A stretch of DNA of 64,000 nucleotides, taken from positions 558,001 through 622,000 of the forward strand of contig WIUZ02000004.1 in NCBI GenBank assembly GCA_015956445.1, in the 5' to 3' direction. Below are positions 1-10,644 of this stretch, piece by piece. Position 1 is the stretch's first letter; the number at the start of each line of letters is the position of its first letter. The position numbers and the translations under genes were made by a program. The notes under the pieces were generated by a model, which saw only the letters and a list, made by a program, of their open reading frames with translations, did no database searches and was not told where the DNA came from. The DNA is from Thelephora terrestris. Taxonomy: Eukaryota > Basidiomycota > Agaricomycetes > Thelephorales > Thelephoraceae.

Positions 1-1418
1 GCAAGGGTCCGTTGACGTAACTCTTCGTCTCTTTCCCGCGTGCGGTCTCGGTCAGGCAACCACCCGTGATCGTGTTGTCGTTGAGTTGAGCGGTCACTCC
101 ACGTCGCACCCGGTTCGGCATCCGCAGGCCACCGAGTAAGGACCCAGGGGTCTGGATCGAGTTGTTCTCCGACAAACTCAGGTATTCTACGTCTTCCGAG
201 CCTGGTTTCAGTTTCAGTAGTTGACAGCACAGGTGGAATTCTTGTAGAGGAAGTCCACGTGGAGTGAGCTGGGGGACCGTCATCAAGCCGTGATGACCGG
301 TGAGGAAATAGCGTTCGAGGACTGGATTGAGTTGTCCAAGCCCGCGGTCGGGCGGTCCGTGGTTCCTCTCGGGCTGGATAAAAGGGTCGGTGTCTGGTGA
401 TAGCCGCAGCGTGGAACACACCTTCCGCAAGTTCCCGTTCTAGACCAAGGGGAAGCGGGTCCAGCTCCGGGTCTACCAAGGGGGCTTGCCCAATATAGAA
501 CGGATCGAACGGCAGGTAATTGCCCTCTATACCGCCGGACAGGTGGTCGTTGAGAATGTGCTCGTACAATTGGAGGTACTGCGGTAGTTGTGGTGAACGA
601 GGGACATCAACCGGATAGAAGCCATGCGCAGGTGGGGATCTGGTCCTAGAGGTTTCCTCCCTGTCGACAGATTGCCGCTCTCTTCTTTCACGTCGTAAAA
701 GTGACAGTGTAGATAAAAGCCGCTCACGCCTGGCGACCAAAGTTTGCATAGTGCTATTGGATGACGGCGGTGACCTGCTACGGATATCATTGAGGAATTG
801 TTCGACGGATGGGAGGTCTGGTTCGTGAGATGTGCGGGGAGCAAGGGGGGAGTGGGATTGACGGGAGGGTTCTGTTGGGGGAAAGCGTCCGGTTGGTGAA
901 GCGCCAGAATTGGTGATATCTTCCCTAATGGCAGCGATCTGCAGTTCGAAGTCGTGAGCCCGCTGGAGGGTAGACTCGAAAGAGGTGCCTGAAGGGGATG
1001 ATGCGGGATGATGCGGAAAAGTTGATTGGGTAGACAAAGATGGATATGGGACTGGGAGGACAGATGAATGATGCATATCGACCAGCGGAGATCTTGTGGG
1101 CATTGGGAGATGGTTTGATGCAGTGAGGAGGTGGGTGGGACTCGGGAGGGTCGGTGGAGGAGGTCTGGGATCTGGTATAGCTTCTGTTGAAAGTACATCA
1201 AACTCGGTAGGAGGTTGCACGGGCATATGAGCTGAAGACGACGATGAGCCAGTTAGGGTATGACTACTCCCCGAGCCACTGGCGTCAGCTGGAGGAGATC
1301 CTTCACTGCGAGCACGCTTGTTCGGACTTGCACCAGCAGTGGAAGGACAACCGGGGGATGAGTCTTGAATTTCTTCGCCTCCGTTTTCCAATTCTTGGAA
1401 AGGACGTTTCGGTGCCAT
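1..1418 (-). CDS. Disordered Pro/Ser-rich protein, 3' end cut by window edge
   Basis: One open frame runs from an ATG at 1418 down to base 1 with no stop, so at least 472 residues are present and the C-terminus lies outside. The product begins MAPKRPFQELENG and has a basic KRAR cluster near residue 35 that could be a nuclear signal. A long Ser/Pro/Thr-rich stretch follows. A charged segment rich in RRERRE lies near residues 240-255. A more ordered part follows, with motifs such as LYEHILNDHL and NYLPFDPFYIGQ. I recognise no catalytic domain. The gene shares a 379-base upstream region with the divergent O-methyltransferase. Shorter Met-initiated frames on the same strand (527-1201, 1253-1453) are shadows of it. 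An unseen 5' exon is possible. Function unknown. Confidence 0.7.
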   Translation of the reverse strand, partial: MAPKRPFQELENGGEEIQDSSPGCPSTAGASPNKRARSEGSPPADASGSGSSHTLTGSSSSSAHMPVQPPTEFDVLSTEAIPDPRPPPPTLPSPTHLLTASNHLPMPTRSPLVDMHHSSVLPVPYPSLSTQSTFPHHPASSPSGTSFESTLQRAHDFELQIAAIREDITNSGASPTGRFPPTEPSRQSHSPLAPRTSHEPDLPSVEQFLNDIRSRSPPSSNSTMQTLVARRERLLSTLSLLRRERRERQSVDREETSRTRSPPAHGFYPVDVPRSPQLPQYLQLYEHILNDHLSGGIEGNYLPFDPFYIGQAPLVDPELDPLPLGLERELAEGVFHAAAITRHRPFYPAREEPRTARPRAWTTQSSPRTLFPHRSSRLDDGPPAHSTWTSSTRIPPVLSTTETETRLGRRRIPEFVGEQLDPDPWVLTRWPADAEPGATWSDRSTQRQHDHGWLPDRDRTRERDEELRQRTL

Positions 1419-1797
1419 AGAAGAGGATGGACCTGGTTGTCCAAGGCCGACACGAATTTGAGCCAAGTACTGGTCGGACATGTCGATGGATCCGTTTCCC
1501 CCTTGAAAAGGAGGATTCAAGGAGGGCCAAAACTGAGAGGGAGAGGGAAGCGAAGGGGGAAAAGAGAGATGCTGAGATGATCGGTGCCACAGCAGCCGTC
1601 GAACGAGTCGGTAGTGGAAATGGCATCTTCACCTACCGACAACAGGAAACGAAACATTTCTGAACCCTCCATTTCTGTCTTAATGAATTTCCTCTCCAGG
1701 TTTTTCTGTCCTCAGCCTCGCTCAGATATAAAATGGTTTCCTGTTCCTTTTTCTCGCTCTCGTCCTCCTCTCCTCCTCTCGTTCCACTGGCCCACCC
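1419..1797. promoter_or_regulatory. Shared divergent promoter region
   Basis: 379 bases separate two divergent ATGs (1418 minus, 1798 plus). The half nearest the + gene is strongly pyrimidine-rich on the + strand between about 1740 and 1797, as is common just upstream of fungal start codons. No further conserved element was identified. Confidence 0.5.
1726..1733 (+). promoter_or_regulatory. TATA-like box (ATATAAAA)
   Basis: ATATAAAA lies 65-72 bases upstream of the O-methyltransferase ATG and is followed by a CT-rich tract. This is a plausible core promoter position, but no transcript data are available. Confidence 0.4.
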
Positions 1798-4008
1798 ATG
1801 GCCACCTTTTCGAACCTCAGAGCCCTTCACGCTCTGATCGGAGACGCCTTGGATGACGTCGAGCGAATATTTGTTTCTTGTCAACCTTCCGTGCATTCTC
1901 CAACGGGTTCGGAGTCCTCTGACGGCACCCAGTCCTTGCTATCCCCAAGTGCCTCAGAAGATGAAGAACTGAATAGAATTCCTCTCGACTTTCCTTCGCT
2001 AGACGGGCCGTACGACCCACACTCACCAGCGGAGGCCCTACTGTCTCATCCCGCCGTCGTACATGCGACTAAGCTCATAGTGTCAGCTACCGGTCAGCTT
2101 GCGGCCATGGTTCAGCGACCTTTCCTCACCATCTGTGATGCGACGATGGGCGTAAGTGATCCCATTTATCCGCAAAGCAAGGAGTGATAGTCGTCACCAG
2201 TACCATCTCCCATCGTGTATGCGCTTTCTCGAAGCTTCGCATGTCGTAGAGATAATGCGCGAAACCGGTCCTGCTGGGCTACATATTCGGGAACTCGCTG
2301 CTAGGGCAGATTGCGACCCCAATAAACTTGGTTCGTTTTTCTCTCGTCAAAGCTTGCTACGCCTTGTTGACGTGGGTTGACAATAAGGCCACATCCTCCG
2401 GTTGTTAGCAACTCACCACATTGGAACTGAGGTTTCCCCAAACGTCTTCGCAAACAACCGGCTTTCGTCTTTTATTGATTCCGGGAAAGACTTCAACGTG
2501 ATTAAGTCGAAGTAAGTGACGCGTATTGCCGCTCAATTTCGACCTAATAAGTGTGCTAGTCCCGCTGACAAATACGAGGGCACAAACGGCATTGCAGCCT
2601 ATGTGGGGATGTGGTAAGCTTGACAGTGGTGTCCCTGATTACACAGTTCAGAACCTGAGTTTGATAGCACCGACGAACTCTTCAAGTCGTCTGCGTATCT
2701 CACGGATGCTTATCTCCTTAACGATATTTCCAAACACTCCACCCTCACATCAGCTGCCCCTTTTAACCTCGCATTTGGAACAAAGGGTCAATTCTTCAAC
2801 TGGTTGGACGAGGAAGGGAATGAGATGCGATTGAAACGGTTCGGACACGCTATGACAGGGACCGCTGGATATGAGGATGGGGGAAGCATCAGTCAAGCGG
2901 GTGGTGAGGAGGTTTCCCAAGTTGATCTCGGGTACAACCGACTCATAGCTTTCCAAGGCTTTGACTGGGGAGCACTTGGGAAGGGAAGCCTCATCGTAGA
3001 CGTTGGAGGCGGTATCGGATCCACATCGATGACCTTGGCCAAAGCATTCCCTCATCTCAGATTTTGCATTCAGGATCGTCCAAAGACAGTTGAACTTGGC
3101 ATACTGGTAAGCGAATCTCCTCTACGATATTCTCGCTTGCTGATAAAAACAACCTAGGCATGGAAAGAACGGTGCCCTGAGAGGCTGGACTCTGGAGAAG
3201 TGGTATTTCAAGGTTTTCTTTTTGCGTCTCTGAGGTGTAAAACAACTTTCTTACTTCTGAGCAGCCCATGACTTTTTCACCCCGCAACCGATCAGGAACG
3301 CCGCAGTATTCTTGTTGCGAGTTATCACTCATGACTGGCCCGACGAGTTTGTCACCCGCATTTTGTTGCAGTTGCGAAACGCAGCCACCCCACAGACCAA
3401 GCTCATCCTGGTGGACTATGTCCTGCCGTTTGCGTGCGAGGATCGCACTGGAGATATTGGCGCTGTAAGAACCATGGCACCACCCTCGAGCGGACTTCTA
3501 CCGAACCTGGGCAAAGCAAACGCGAACGCATTCTGGCTTGACATGACGGTAAGTTGACTGCCCCTCCCGTCGGACAATGATTCTGAGGCCGGAACAGATG
3601 CACGTAACCTTTAATAGCAAAGAAAGAACCCTGAGAGAGATGACAGATATCGCACTCTCTGCAGGGTGGCAAGTCGTCGAAGTGATCCGAAAGCCTGAAG
3701 GCTCGCCTTTCGGTAGCATCATTGCCGTCCCCACCTCAGTCCCCCCCTCAACGGCCCTCCTATCTTCTTTGGCCGAGCAAGAGATTATCGAAAGGGCAGG
3801 TTCACCGGTGGGAGACACTTTTTACTCCCGCACTCAATTACCCTCGCGAGGAACGACGATGGAGATGAACCAGAGCGATTCCGCGGTTCGTAGGATGACG
3901 AAAAGGCTAAGGAAAACCATCTCGAGGACGTTCAGCAGGGGCGGACAGGGCGGGGAGGTAGGAGAGGAGAAACGGAAACCCCCAATGGCGAAGTCGGCAA
4001 GCGATTAG
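1798..4008 (+). CDS. SAM-dependent O-methyltransferase (COMT/plant-type fold)
   Basis: Eight exons give 623 residues: 1798-2151, 2201-2330, 2388-2511, 2560-2613, 2647-3106, 3158-3212, 3265-3548, 3598-4008. All junctions are GT-AG and in phase. Residues about 115-200 form the winged-helix dimerisation part (RELAARADCDPNKL, RLLATHH). The Rossmann part carries the SAM glycine motif VDVGGGIGS and a downstream HDWPDE containing the family's catalytic His. Related fungal enzymes methylate phenolic hydroxyls of secondary metabolites; the substrate here is unknown. Oddities are a long low-complexity N-terminal segment (about residues 30-65) and a basic Arg/Lys/Ser-rich C-terminal tail after the fold. 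No polyketide synthase or other cluster gene lies nearby, so a secondary-metabolite cluster is not supported. Confidence 0.88.
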
Positions 4009-4464
4009 TTTTGACGGTCACCACGCTTGGGTGGGGTTCGAGTTCGTGATATCTTGCTCTGTATTTTTTGCTTTACGTTTCCCCACCCATTGCGTTCGTT
4101 ATCCGCCGCCGCACCATTTCTAGTACTACCAACGGTGCTAAGAGCCATCCTCCTGAGCATTGCATTGCTTCACAAGTAGAGCGCGGCCCCGAGGTACAGA
4201 ACAATGGTTCGTTCGATTCGTGGCGGCACGCGGACCTACGACACACTCTGCTATATATTGCGTGTCAGTCGGTTCGGGTACAGGTACGAAGATATTGATA
4301 TGACCACACAGTAATACAGTAATGCTCAAATGCGTGCGTCGTGAGGAGAATGCGAATACAATGGTGGATGGGTGGTAAAATAGAGACTGCATTACAATCC
4401 ACGGCAAGCAGAAGGAAGATAAAGGGGAGTGGGCATTGAATTATTAAAAAAATCAAAGGAAGGC
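4009..4464. other. Convergent intergenic stretch
   Basis: 456 bases lie between the 3' ends of the O-methyltransferase (+) and the 185-residue gene (minus). Short open frames occur on both strands, but none has family resemblance, splice-linked partners or a biased composition. I see no tRNA or repeat. Confidence 0.5.
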
Positions 4465-5069
4465 TTATCCCCTTAGGCCGGAGGATCCGTGCGCATGCTG
4501 CACGAAGTCTGCGGGAACGCTGTGCGTTTGGCGGTTTATGGGTATAACAGCGCCTCCGTTACTCCACACAACCCCGTGGAGTGTCGTGTATGGATTCACC
4601 AGAGGAGAAACCACTCTTGGAGCTGGTCTCTCCTCCGCTTGCTTCTTCTGCGGTTTGTCGTATCGTTTGACGATGCCCTTGCTTCCACCCGACCTTTTTG
4701 ATGCCTTTTTGGCGGCCCGTTGCTTCTCTTCAAACGCCAGGTCGGATTCGGTTAAATGCTGGATTCTGGAGAAATGTTAAGCCAACGTCAACGTCGAAAA
4801 CCACAGACAAACGTCTTAGCATGCAGATAACCATGGAGGGGGTTTGAAAAGAGAGGAGGATAAACGGGTGGAAGGGGTGCCGTGGTGACTTCGTGAGAGG
4901 TGAGGCTCGAGGTGTTATTACGAAACATCGAGATAAAAGATGACTGAGACTCGGCCGGGGTATGAGGAACCACCTCCAAAAGGATCGCAAGAGCCTGCTC
5001 GAGGGTGAGGGATATTTGCACGTCTTCACCAAGTGGCGCTTGGTGAACGCTGTCATGTCGGCGAGCCAT
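4465..5069 (-). CDS. Small conserved-looking protein of unknown function (185 aa)
   Basis: Two exons, 5069-4813 and 4765-4465, are joined over a 47-base intron (donor GTTTGT, branch-like CTTAAC, acceptor CTCCAG) and give 185 codons plus stop. The start MARRHDSVHQ is the first ATG; the longer frame at 5081 would need a TTG start. The N-terminal half is acidic to neutral with an amphipathic run (LEQALAILLEVVPH). After the junction comes a basic helix-like segment (EEKQRAAKKASKRSGG) and a Pro/Val-rich tail ending HAHGSSGLRG. No family was recognised. The basic middle could bind nucleic acid, but that is inference. The splice choice rests on phase and intron length. Confidence 0.6.
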
Positions 5070-5502
5070 GGGTGGACGCAAGGGAGGTTAGGATGGAGGG
5101 GGGATACTGGGCTGGACGAGGGACAGTGACCGCGCGTTATTTATCCAACCGCGCCCGGGACTCAGAAATGAGGGTGACCACGCAAGCCCAAAGAGCAGTT
5201 GTGGGGTGGAATCACACGACTGCCCACGATTTGACCGTTTCAGCGAATTGGGTGCCAGACCAAACCGCCCGTCGGGTGAGAGGGAATTGCAAAGGTGGAC
5301 TTGCAAAGAGTGCAAGAGCCTTTCATAATGATTGTCATCCGTTTTGGTGAGATAGAGAAGGGCCGTTAAGAATTTCCCTCGCAAGTGATTGGATCGCTGA
5401 AGGCAGGCCGTGATTTTGTCCGCCGTGGTGGCGTATATGGGAGAGGCGAGGGAAAACCGTGGGGGGAAGATTTGTTCCTCCTTTGCACGACGTGGTCCAA
5501 AC
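5070..5502. other. Intergenic stretch upstream of the 185-aa gene
   Basis: 433 bases separate the ATG at 5069 (minus) from the 3' end of the zinc-finger gene (5503). A GC-rich patch is present near 5130-5165. It presumably holds the promoter of the 185-residue gene. No gene was seen. Confidence 0.5.
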
Positions 5503-7404
5503 CTAGGCCGTGGGTTCTACCTCCTCCATGTCATCGTCCTCACCTTCCTCTTCCTCTTCCTCTAATGCAGCTTCCGCCTCGGCTTGTTCCTGCGCGGATT
5601 TAGCAGCAGCAGCAATCGCGTCCTCCAATTGTTTCGTCTGTTCTGGCGACAGCCACGATAATGATAAAGATGATAACCCCGGGTCCATGGGAGCTTCGTT
5701 TTGGATGTTCGTCGTGTCCGTCGTGTGTGATCCCTGACTCCAGCTCTGCCCAGCCATAAGACTCGCCACGGTCCGCGCAGGATCTGCCCCCGTCACGGGC
5801 TCCGAGGACCGTGGCGCGTAGTTGGCCACATAGCGCGACAGCAGCGGAAATAAGTCCAAGACCAGCCTCTGCGCCTCTGCGAGACTGTGCGAAGGGATCT
5901 CTCCTTCCTCGAATGAAGAATCTCCCGAAGACGAACCGGGTAGCCCGTCCTGAACAGCAGATGCCAATTTGTCCCCCCAAGACTTGGCGCGTTTCTCTTC
6001 CTTAGCCTCGTCAGATCCTCCCTCCTTCAAGACTTCTACTTCGATCACCTCTGCATCTCTACATCTTTCAGCCTCCTCCCTCCTCCCCAATACAATGTTG
6101 GCCGATGATGGGTTGTTGGACTCTGTCTTCAGCCTACTGCTGTTCATGTGCCGCTTGATCGCGTCCCTCCTGCTGAAGGTCTTGTCGCACCCCGAGCACT
6201 TGTACGCCTTCGATCCGTGCAACTTCACATGCCTCTTCAGATCGTGATTCCGGGCGAAAGAGGCGGGGCAGAGGGGGCATTGATACGGACGAGCGGCTGG
6301 GTGGGTTGAATGATTCCGTTGGTGCGAACGCAGGGAATACAGCCTGGAAAAGGTCTTATGGCAAGCAGGAATGAGACATGGATATACGGCGGTGCTAAGG
6401 TCGTGAGGAATGACCCCAAGGGACTGCGGGTGCTGGAGGCCAGGTCCGATGTTGATCCCACTCAGGACGCCAAGCATCTGTATCAAACCCCCGATTTCTT
6501 GGAGAGCACCGCCCTGGGGCTGGGCAACGGAGGGAGCGATTGTGACTGCGAACAGGAAGACCTGGTGCAGCGGGACTTGGATAGACGAGATTAAGGCAGG
6601 GTTTAGAGGTGTGGGGCTCGAGTCATTCTGGAAAGGCAGCTCGCCAGCCGAGAGGGTGTTTAAGATGGCCTGGACCGCAGGTCTCATGTTGAAAAGTACA
6701 TCCTGGGCCTCTGTACCTGTACCCTCTGAAAAACCAGTAGACATAGGTTGGTCCTCCGCATCATGGCGCTTGCGCTTCCCAGTTTCAGGGAAAGGAGTAG
6801 AGGCTGCAGTAACATCCTTGGAACCAAAGAGGGTTTCAGACTGTGACAATTGAAGAACTACGGGAGTGAAGATCCTCGCTAGATCCAGGGGGATAAACCC
6901 TGCATCAGCGGAGCGCTGCAGAATTTGTAACGCGTTGGTTTTGTTGCCAGCGGGGTCGATCACGGTTGCAGAGGCGAGAACGAAGTTAACCAGAGGATCC
7001 TTGGTCGCATACGCCAGGATAGACTTCATTGTGCTTATCGCGGCGGCGGTAGGGTCACCGTTGGCGACAAGGGATGTAGGGGGTATCACGCAGGGCGGAG
7101 AAACAAGCTCTTGAGTCTGGATAGCAGCGGCTGCTGCCTGCTCAGCCTGAGCTTTAGCTATATCAGCCATGAGCTGGTCACCAAGCCTGCGAGCAATTTC
7201 TGCGGCTTCTGCATCCTCGTCGCTTTCTTCTTCTTCACCCTCTAGATACTCTTCCTCTTCCTCCTCTTCTTCCCGCATATCGGCGGAGACTGTATCGTTC
7301 CAAACACGTCAGCGTGTCATCGTAGACTGATGTTGCTCCCCCGCACCTTGTAGCCCCAGCCGTGCAGCGAATTCTGCCACCGATAATTCCTCGGCCTCAG
7401 CCAT
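5503..7404 (-). CDS. C2H2 zinc-finger protein with acidic ends
   Basis: Exon 1 (7404-7347) encodes MAEAEELSVAEFAARLGLQ. A 57-base intron (GTGCGG...TACAG) joins it to exon 2 (7289-5503), giving about 614 residues. Near the N-terminus is a run of Glu, then a long helix/IDR region with a KRKRHD basic patch. Three C2H2-type fingers lie near residues 321-400: CLIPAC with HQRNH, CPLC with HVKLH, and CSGC with RHMNSS. The third finger lacks the usual second zinc His after the -RH- (the next residues are MNSSRLK), a state also seen in some fungal three-finger regulators. The C-terminus is an acidic Asp/Glu tract. It is probably a nuclear transcriptional regulator; targets are unknown. It is divergent from the UBX gene with a 133-base shared promoter. 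Confidence 0.82.
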
Positions 7405-7537
7405 CGAAAGTGTAGACTATAAAATCTGTGTGACCAGATCGAGTTGGAGGTCTGTGTTTGGGATTCTCACGTCCTCACCGCTTTCGGCATTCGAACACGC
7501 CATATCCACGGGAGTCAGCGAGAGTGGAATTTCAGAC

Positions 7538-9515
7538 ATGGCGGGCTCAATATCCTCACTCACACCATCTCAAGTCGCTGCTCTCGGACAGCTTCAGGAT
7601 ATTACTAATGGCGGCGACCCGGGTGTAGCCATAGATGTGCTGGCCAGTGTGGATTGGGATGTCCAGGTGAGTACCGCAGCATGCCTGCAACACTCTACCC
7701 TTATACCGGTCTACGCATCCAGAGGGCTACGGAAGTGATATTTGACGGACATTCGCAACCTACTGCGCGCCACACAAAGCCCCCAGCTCAGATGGAAACC
7801 TTCGAGATAGATGATTCCGAACAAGGTCCCCTCTTGGGTAGTACTGGTGCTGTGTCTGGGTCCAACAGGAAGCCTCCAAACCAGTCCAACTTCCTGATAT
7901 CCCGGCGGACAATCTACACGCTTCTGACATTCCCGTTCAGCGTCATCTCGACTATATTCCGGTTCATCTTTGGAGTGTTACACATACCCCTGCCACGAAG
8001 CTTTGCTACCCTCAATTTTCTTACCGCACGTGGTCCCTCGGTCACGCATAGACAACTTCCCGAAGACCCGAAGAGTGTAGCGGATCGTTGGGTTCGCGCA
8101 TTGGAAGAGGAGACTGGTGCGGTCTGCAGCAGTAGGAGCGGGAACGAGGCTGCGGCTACAGGCGTTGCAGGCCCTCCCATGGCGTCAACCTCGACCTTGA
8201 GATCGAGAGGTGATCCGACAACCAGCCCTGTGTTGCCAGACTTTTTCTTGGGAAGCTATGAAGAGGCGATGAGGGCATGTCAACGACAGCTCAAGGTTGG
8301 GTGCATCATCTTGATGTCAGACGAACACCAAGACGCTGCTGAGTTCAAACGGTAAAGTCTATCTATTTCACAGCTTTCTCTGGCGCTGAAAATGAGTTCA
8401 GAACAACTTTGACCGATCCACAGTTTGTGAATTTCTTGCAAAACAACGATTTCATCACATGGGGCGGTGACATCCGGGACAAGGAAGCCTGGAGCAGTGA
8501 GTGCTAATTTCTTATCCCCGACAACGCATTTAAACAAACTTCCATCCTAGCGGCTCACAAGTTGCACGCCACTACCTATCCCTTCGTCGCCTTCGCTGCT
8601 CTTCAGCCCCAACGGTCACCCGCATCTGGAACATCATCCTCCTCCTCCTCACCGGTAATGACTATCCTTTCTCGACATCCGGGTATCGAGGCCACCACCA
8701 CCGACAAACTTCTCGCCCACCTTACCGACGCACTTATCCCCCGCGTAAAACCATTCCTCGACAGACTCAAGGCGGAAGAGAGGCGTAGAGAACAGGAGCG
8801 GTTTATGCGTGCTGAACAAGATCGAGCGTACAGAGAAGCAATGAACCGTGACAAGGAGAGAATTGAAAGGAAAATTCGAGAGGAGCAGGAGGAGAAGAGG
8901 CGCGTTCATGAAAAGAAGATTGCAGAGGAGAAGAGGCTCAAGGCCGAGGGAGAGGAGAGGAAGAGGAAAGAAGAGTGGGATAGGAAGAGGATGGAGTGGA
9001 GGAGGTACCTCAGGTGGTTGTCAAAGGCTGACCCTGCCCCATCAGCAGGTCTGAGGATTGGAATCAGGATGCCCGATGGGACGAGAGGGATTAGGATTTT
9101 CGGTCCACGGGATTCTCTCACGGCACTCTATGGTTTTGTTGACTCCCACTTTATCCCCTCGGAGTTCCTTGTGGGTGATGACCCCACTTCACCTCCGTCG
9201 TCATTATCCTCAAGGGGAGAGGCTGCGGTCCGTGAAGAAATTGCTCGTTCATCGTTGCCCCAGGAGCAGTGGTGGAGGTTCCAGCTGGCGACATCATATC
9301 CGAGGAAGGAGATCCCTTGGCAGCCAAACGCGACACTTGGAGGGATCTCGGGGCTCGAGAGCGGCGTTCAGCTCGTCGTCGAGATTGTCCGTCATGATGA
9401 TTCCAAGAAGCCTCGAGAGAGTTTAGACAGCAGGAACGGCCTCCCCCCTTCCACCAACGCATCTGAGGTTGACGATGATTCAGACGATTATGACACCGAG
9501 AGTGACGACGAGTAG
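7538..9515 (+). CDS. UBX/UAS-domain ER membrane protein (FAF2/UBXD8-like)
   Basis: Four exons (7538-7666, 7723-8351, 8402-8496, 8551-9515) give 605 residues. The order fits the FAF2 class. A short UBA-like N-terminus (LTPSQVAALGQLQDITNGG, VDWDVQ) comes first. A hydrophobic hairpin for monotopic ER insertion lies near residues 108-133 (LLTFPFSVISTIFRFIFGVL). A UAS thioredoxin-like domain follows (LPDFFLGSYEEAMRACQ, then FITWGGDIRDKEAW and LHATTYPFVAFAAL). A highly charged coiled coil lies at about 356-432, then a C-terminal UBX domain that in the family binds Cdc48/p97. The family recruits Cdc48 to the ER membrane in ERAD and lipid-droplet control. The tail is acidic Asp/Ser-rich. A CUE-domain ERAD-type gene lies just downstream. 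Confidence 0.88.
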
Positions 9516-9706
9516 TTAATTTTGGTATTGTAGCTCACCCTCCTCCGTAACCAAGCGGAAGGCTAATTATTATCGCCGTTTTAACCTAACCGCACCGTCC
9601 GGCCTGGGAAGATTCCTGTACCATAGCAAGGAGGGATGAATTGGACTGGGAGAGCGGGAGGTATATTACAAATCCACGAAGGTTCTTGCAGGTTACCCAA
9701 GGTTGA

Positions 9707-10421
9707 TCACTGGCTGAGTATCGTACGGACGAAGGACTCATAGTTGACATTACCGTCACTAAAGAGGAGTCGAATCCGCAAGGTTGGGGTCAATAAGAGA
9801 GGGGGGTGGGATGGGGGGACGTACGCTCCGATCTGAACACCCTTGAGCAATTCATCAACCTCCTCATCCGTCATCTTCTCTCCGAGCTGGGTGAGAACAT
9901 ATCGCAACTCTCCGGCACCAATGTAACCATTTCCTTCCTTATCGAACACCTGGAATCCGCGGATAAACTCCTCTGCAACCCAATTAATCAGACTGATAAA
10001 CGACGCCTCGAGAATGAAGCTCACGCACCTGGGGTACCGGCGGGCTTGAACCCATCTGTTCGGTTCAGGATCGTCAAAAAGCTTTTATAGTCAACTAAAA
10101 GACCACGAATGATCAATAAATCGCGCGGTGGATAAACCCAATAGAGGGAAGACCTTGCCTTCCCTCGGCGCTTTTGAAACAATGTCGGCCACCTCTGCCT
10201 GAGTGGGGTTTTGTCCCAAAGCTCTCAAGAGATCGCCCAGGACATCACGAGGGATAGCACCAGTTCCTTTCTTGTCAAACAAGGCGAAGGCTTCTTTGTA
10301 CTCTGCACGATCCCTTAAGTTTGCGGGAGCTTCTCGACCTTGTTGGGGGCAACATACCAGCGTTATCGCTCTAGTTACTCAAGTCAGTGAAAAGATTTGG
10401 GGCACAAAATCATCCTACCAT
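9707..10421 (-). CDS. cdc4: Myosin essential light chain (Cdc4/Mlc1 type, EF-hand)
   Basis: Six exons: 10421-10419 (ATG only), 10370-10358 (13 bases), 10302-10159, 10094-10029, 9972-9825, 9758-9707. They give 141 residues starting [20 protein letters not shown], matching the usual length of fission yeast Cdc4. EF-hand-like lobes are visible: [10 protein letters not shown] then QNPTQAE, and [19 protein letters not shown] then [10 protein letters not shown]. Fungal essential light chains bind IQ motifs of class II and V myosins for cytokinesis and transport. The third intron uses a GC donor (GCAAGG) with a TAG acceptor; this is the only join that keeps phase and yields [12 protein letters not shown]. 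Exon 1 being only a start codon and exon 2 only 13 bases are unusual and inferred from phase and splice consensus. Confidence 0.88.
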
Positions 10422-10644
10422 GACTCGAGATCGAAAATTTGGGTAGGTTCGTTCAAAGTCGTGAATAGGGTTGTGGTGGATCGGTCGATGCCCGATGGTT
10501 CCAGACTTCCAGTTGCCTTGTTCAGAGTCCGACAGTTTTTTCTCACACTCGCTGACACCCAGGTCAAACGCCGCTATCCAACAGATGAAGATTTGCATTA
10601 CGAAAAGATCAAGTCGAATCCCCAGAGTACATCCAATTGGAAAA

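Noticed and set aside
527-1201. 224-codon minus-strand frame
   Set aside because: It overlaps the longer open frame from 1418 to the window edge, which has better composition; this one is its out-of-frame shadow.
1798-4008. Secondary-metabolite gene cluster around the O-methyltransferase
   Set aside because: Neighbours are a small unknown protein, a zinc-finger regulator and housekeeping genes; no backbone synthase is present.
4020-4060. GGGTTCGAGTTCG as a tRNA B-box
   Set aside because: No matching A-box or cloverleaf stems around it; no tRNA was convincingly seen anywhere in the window.
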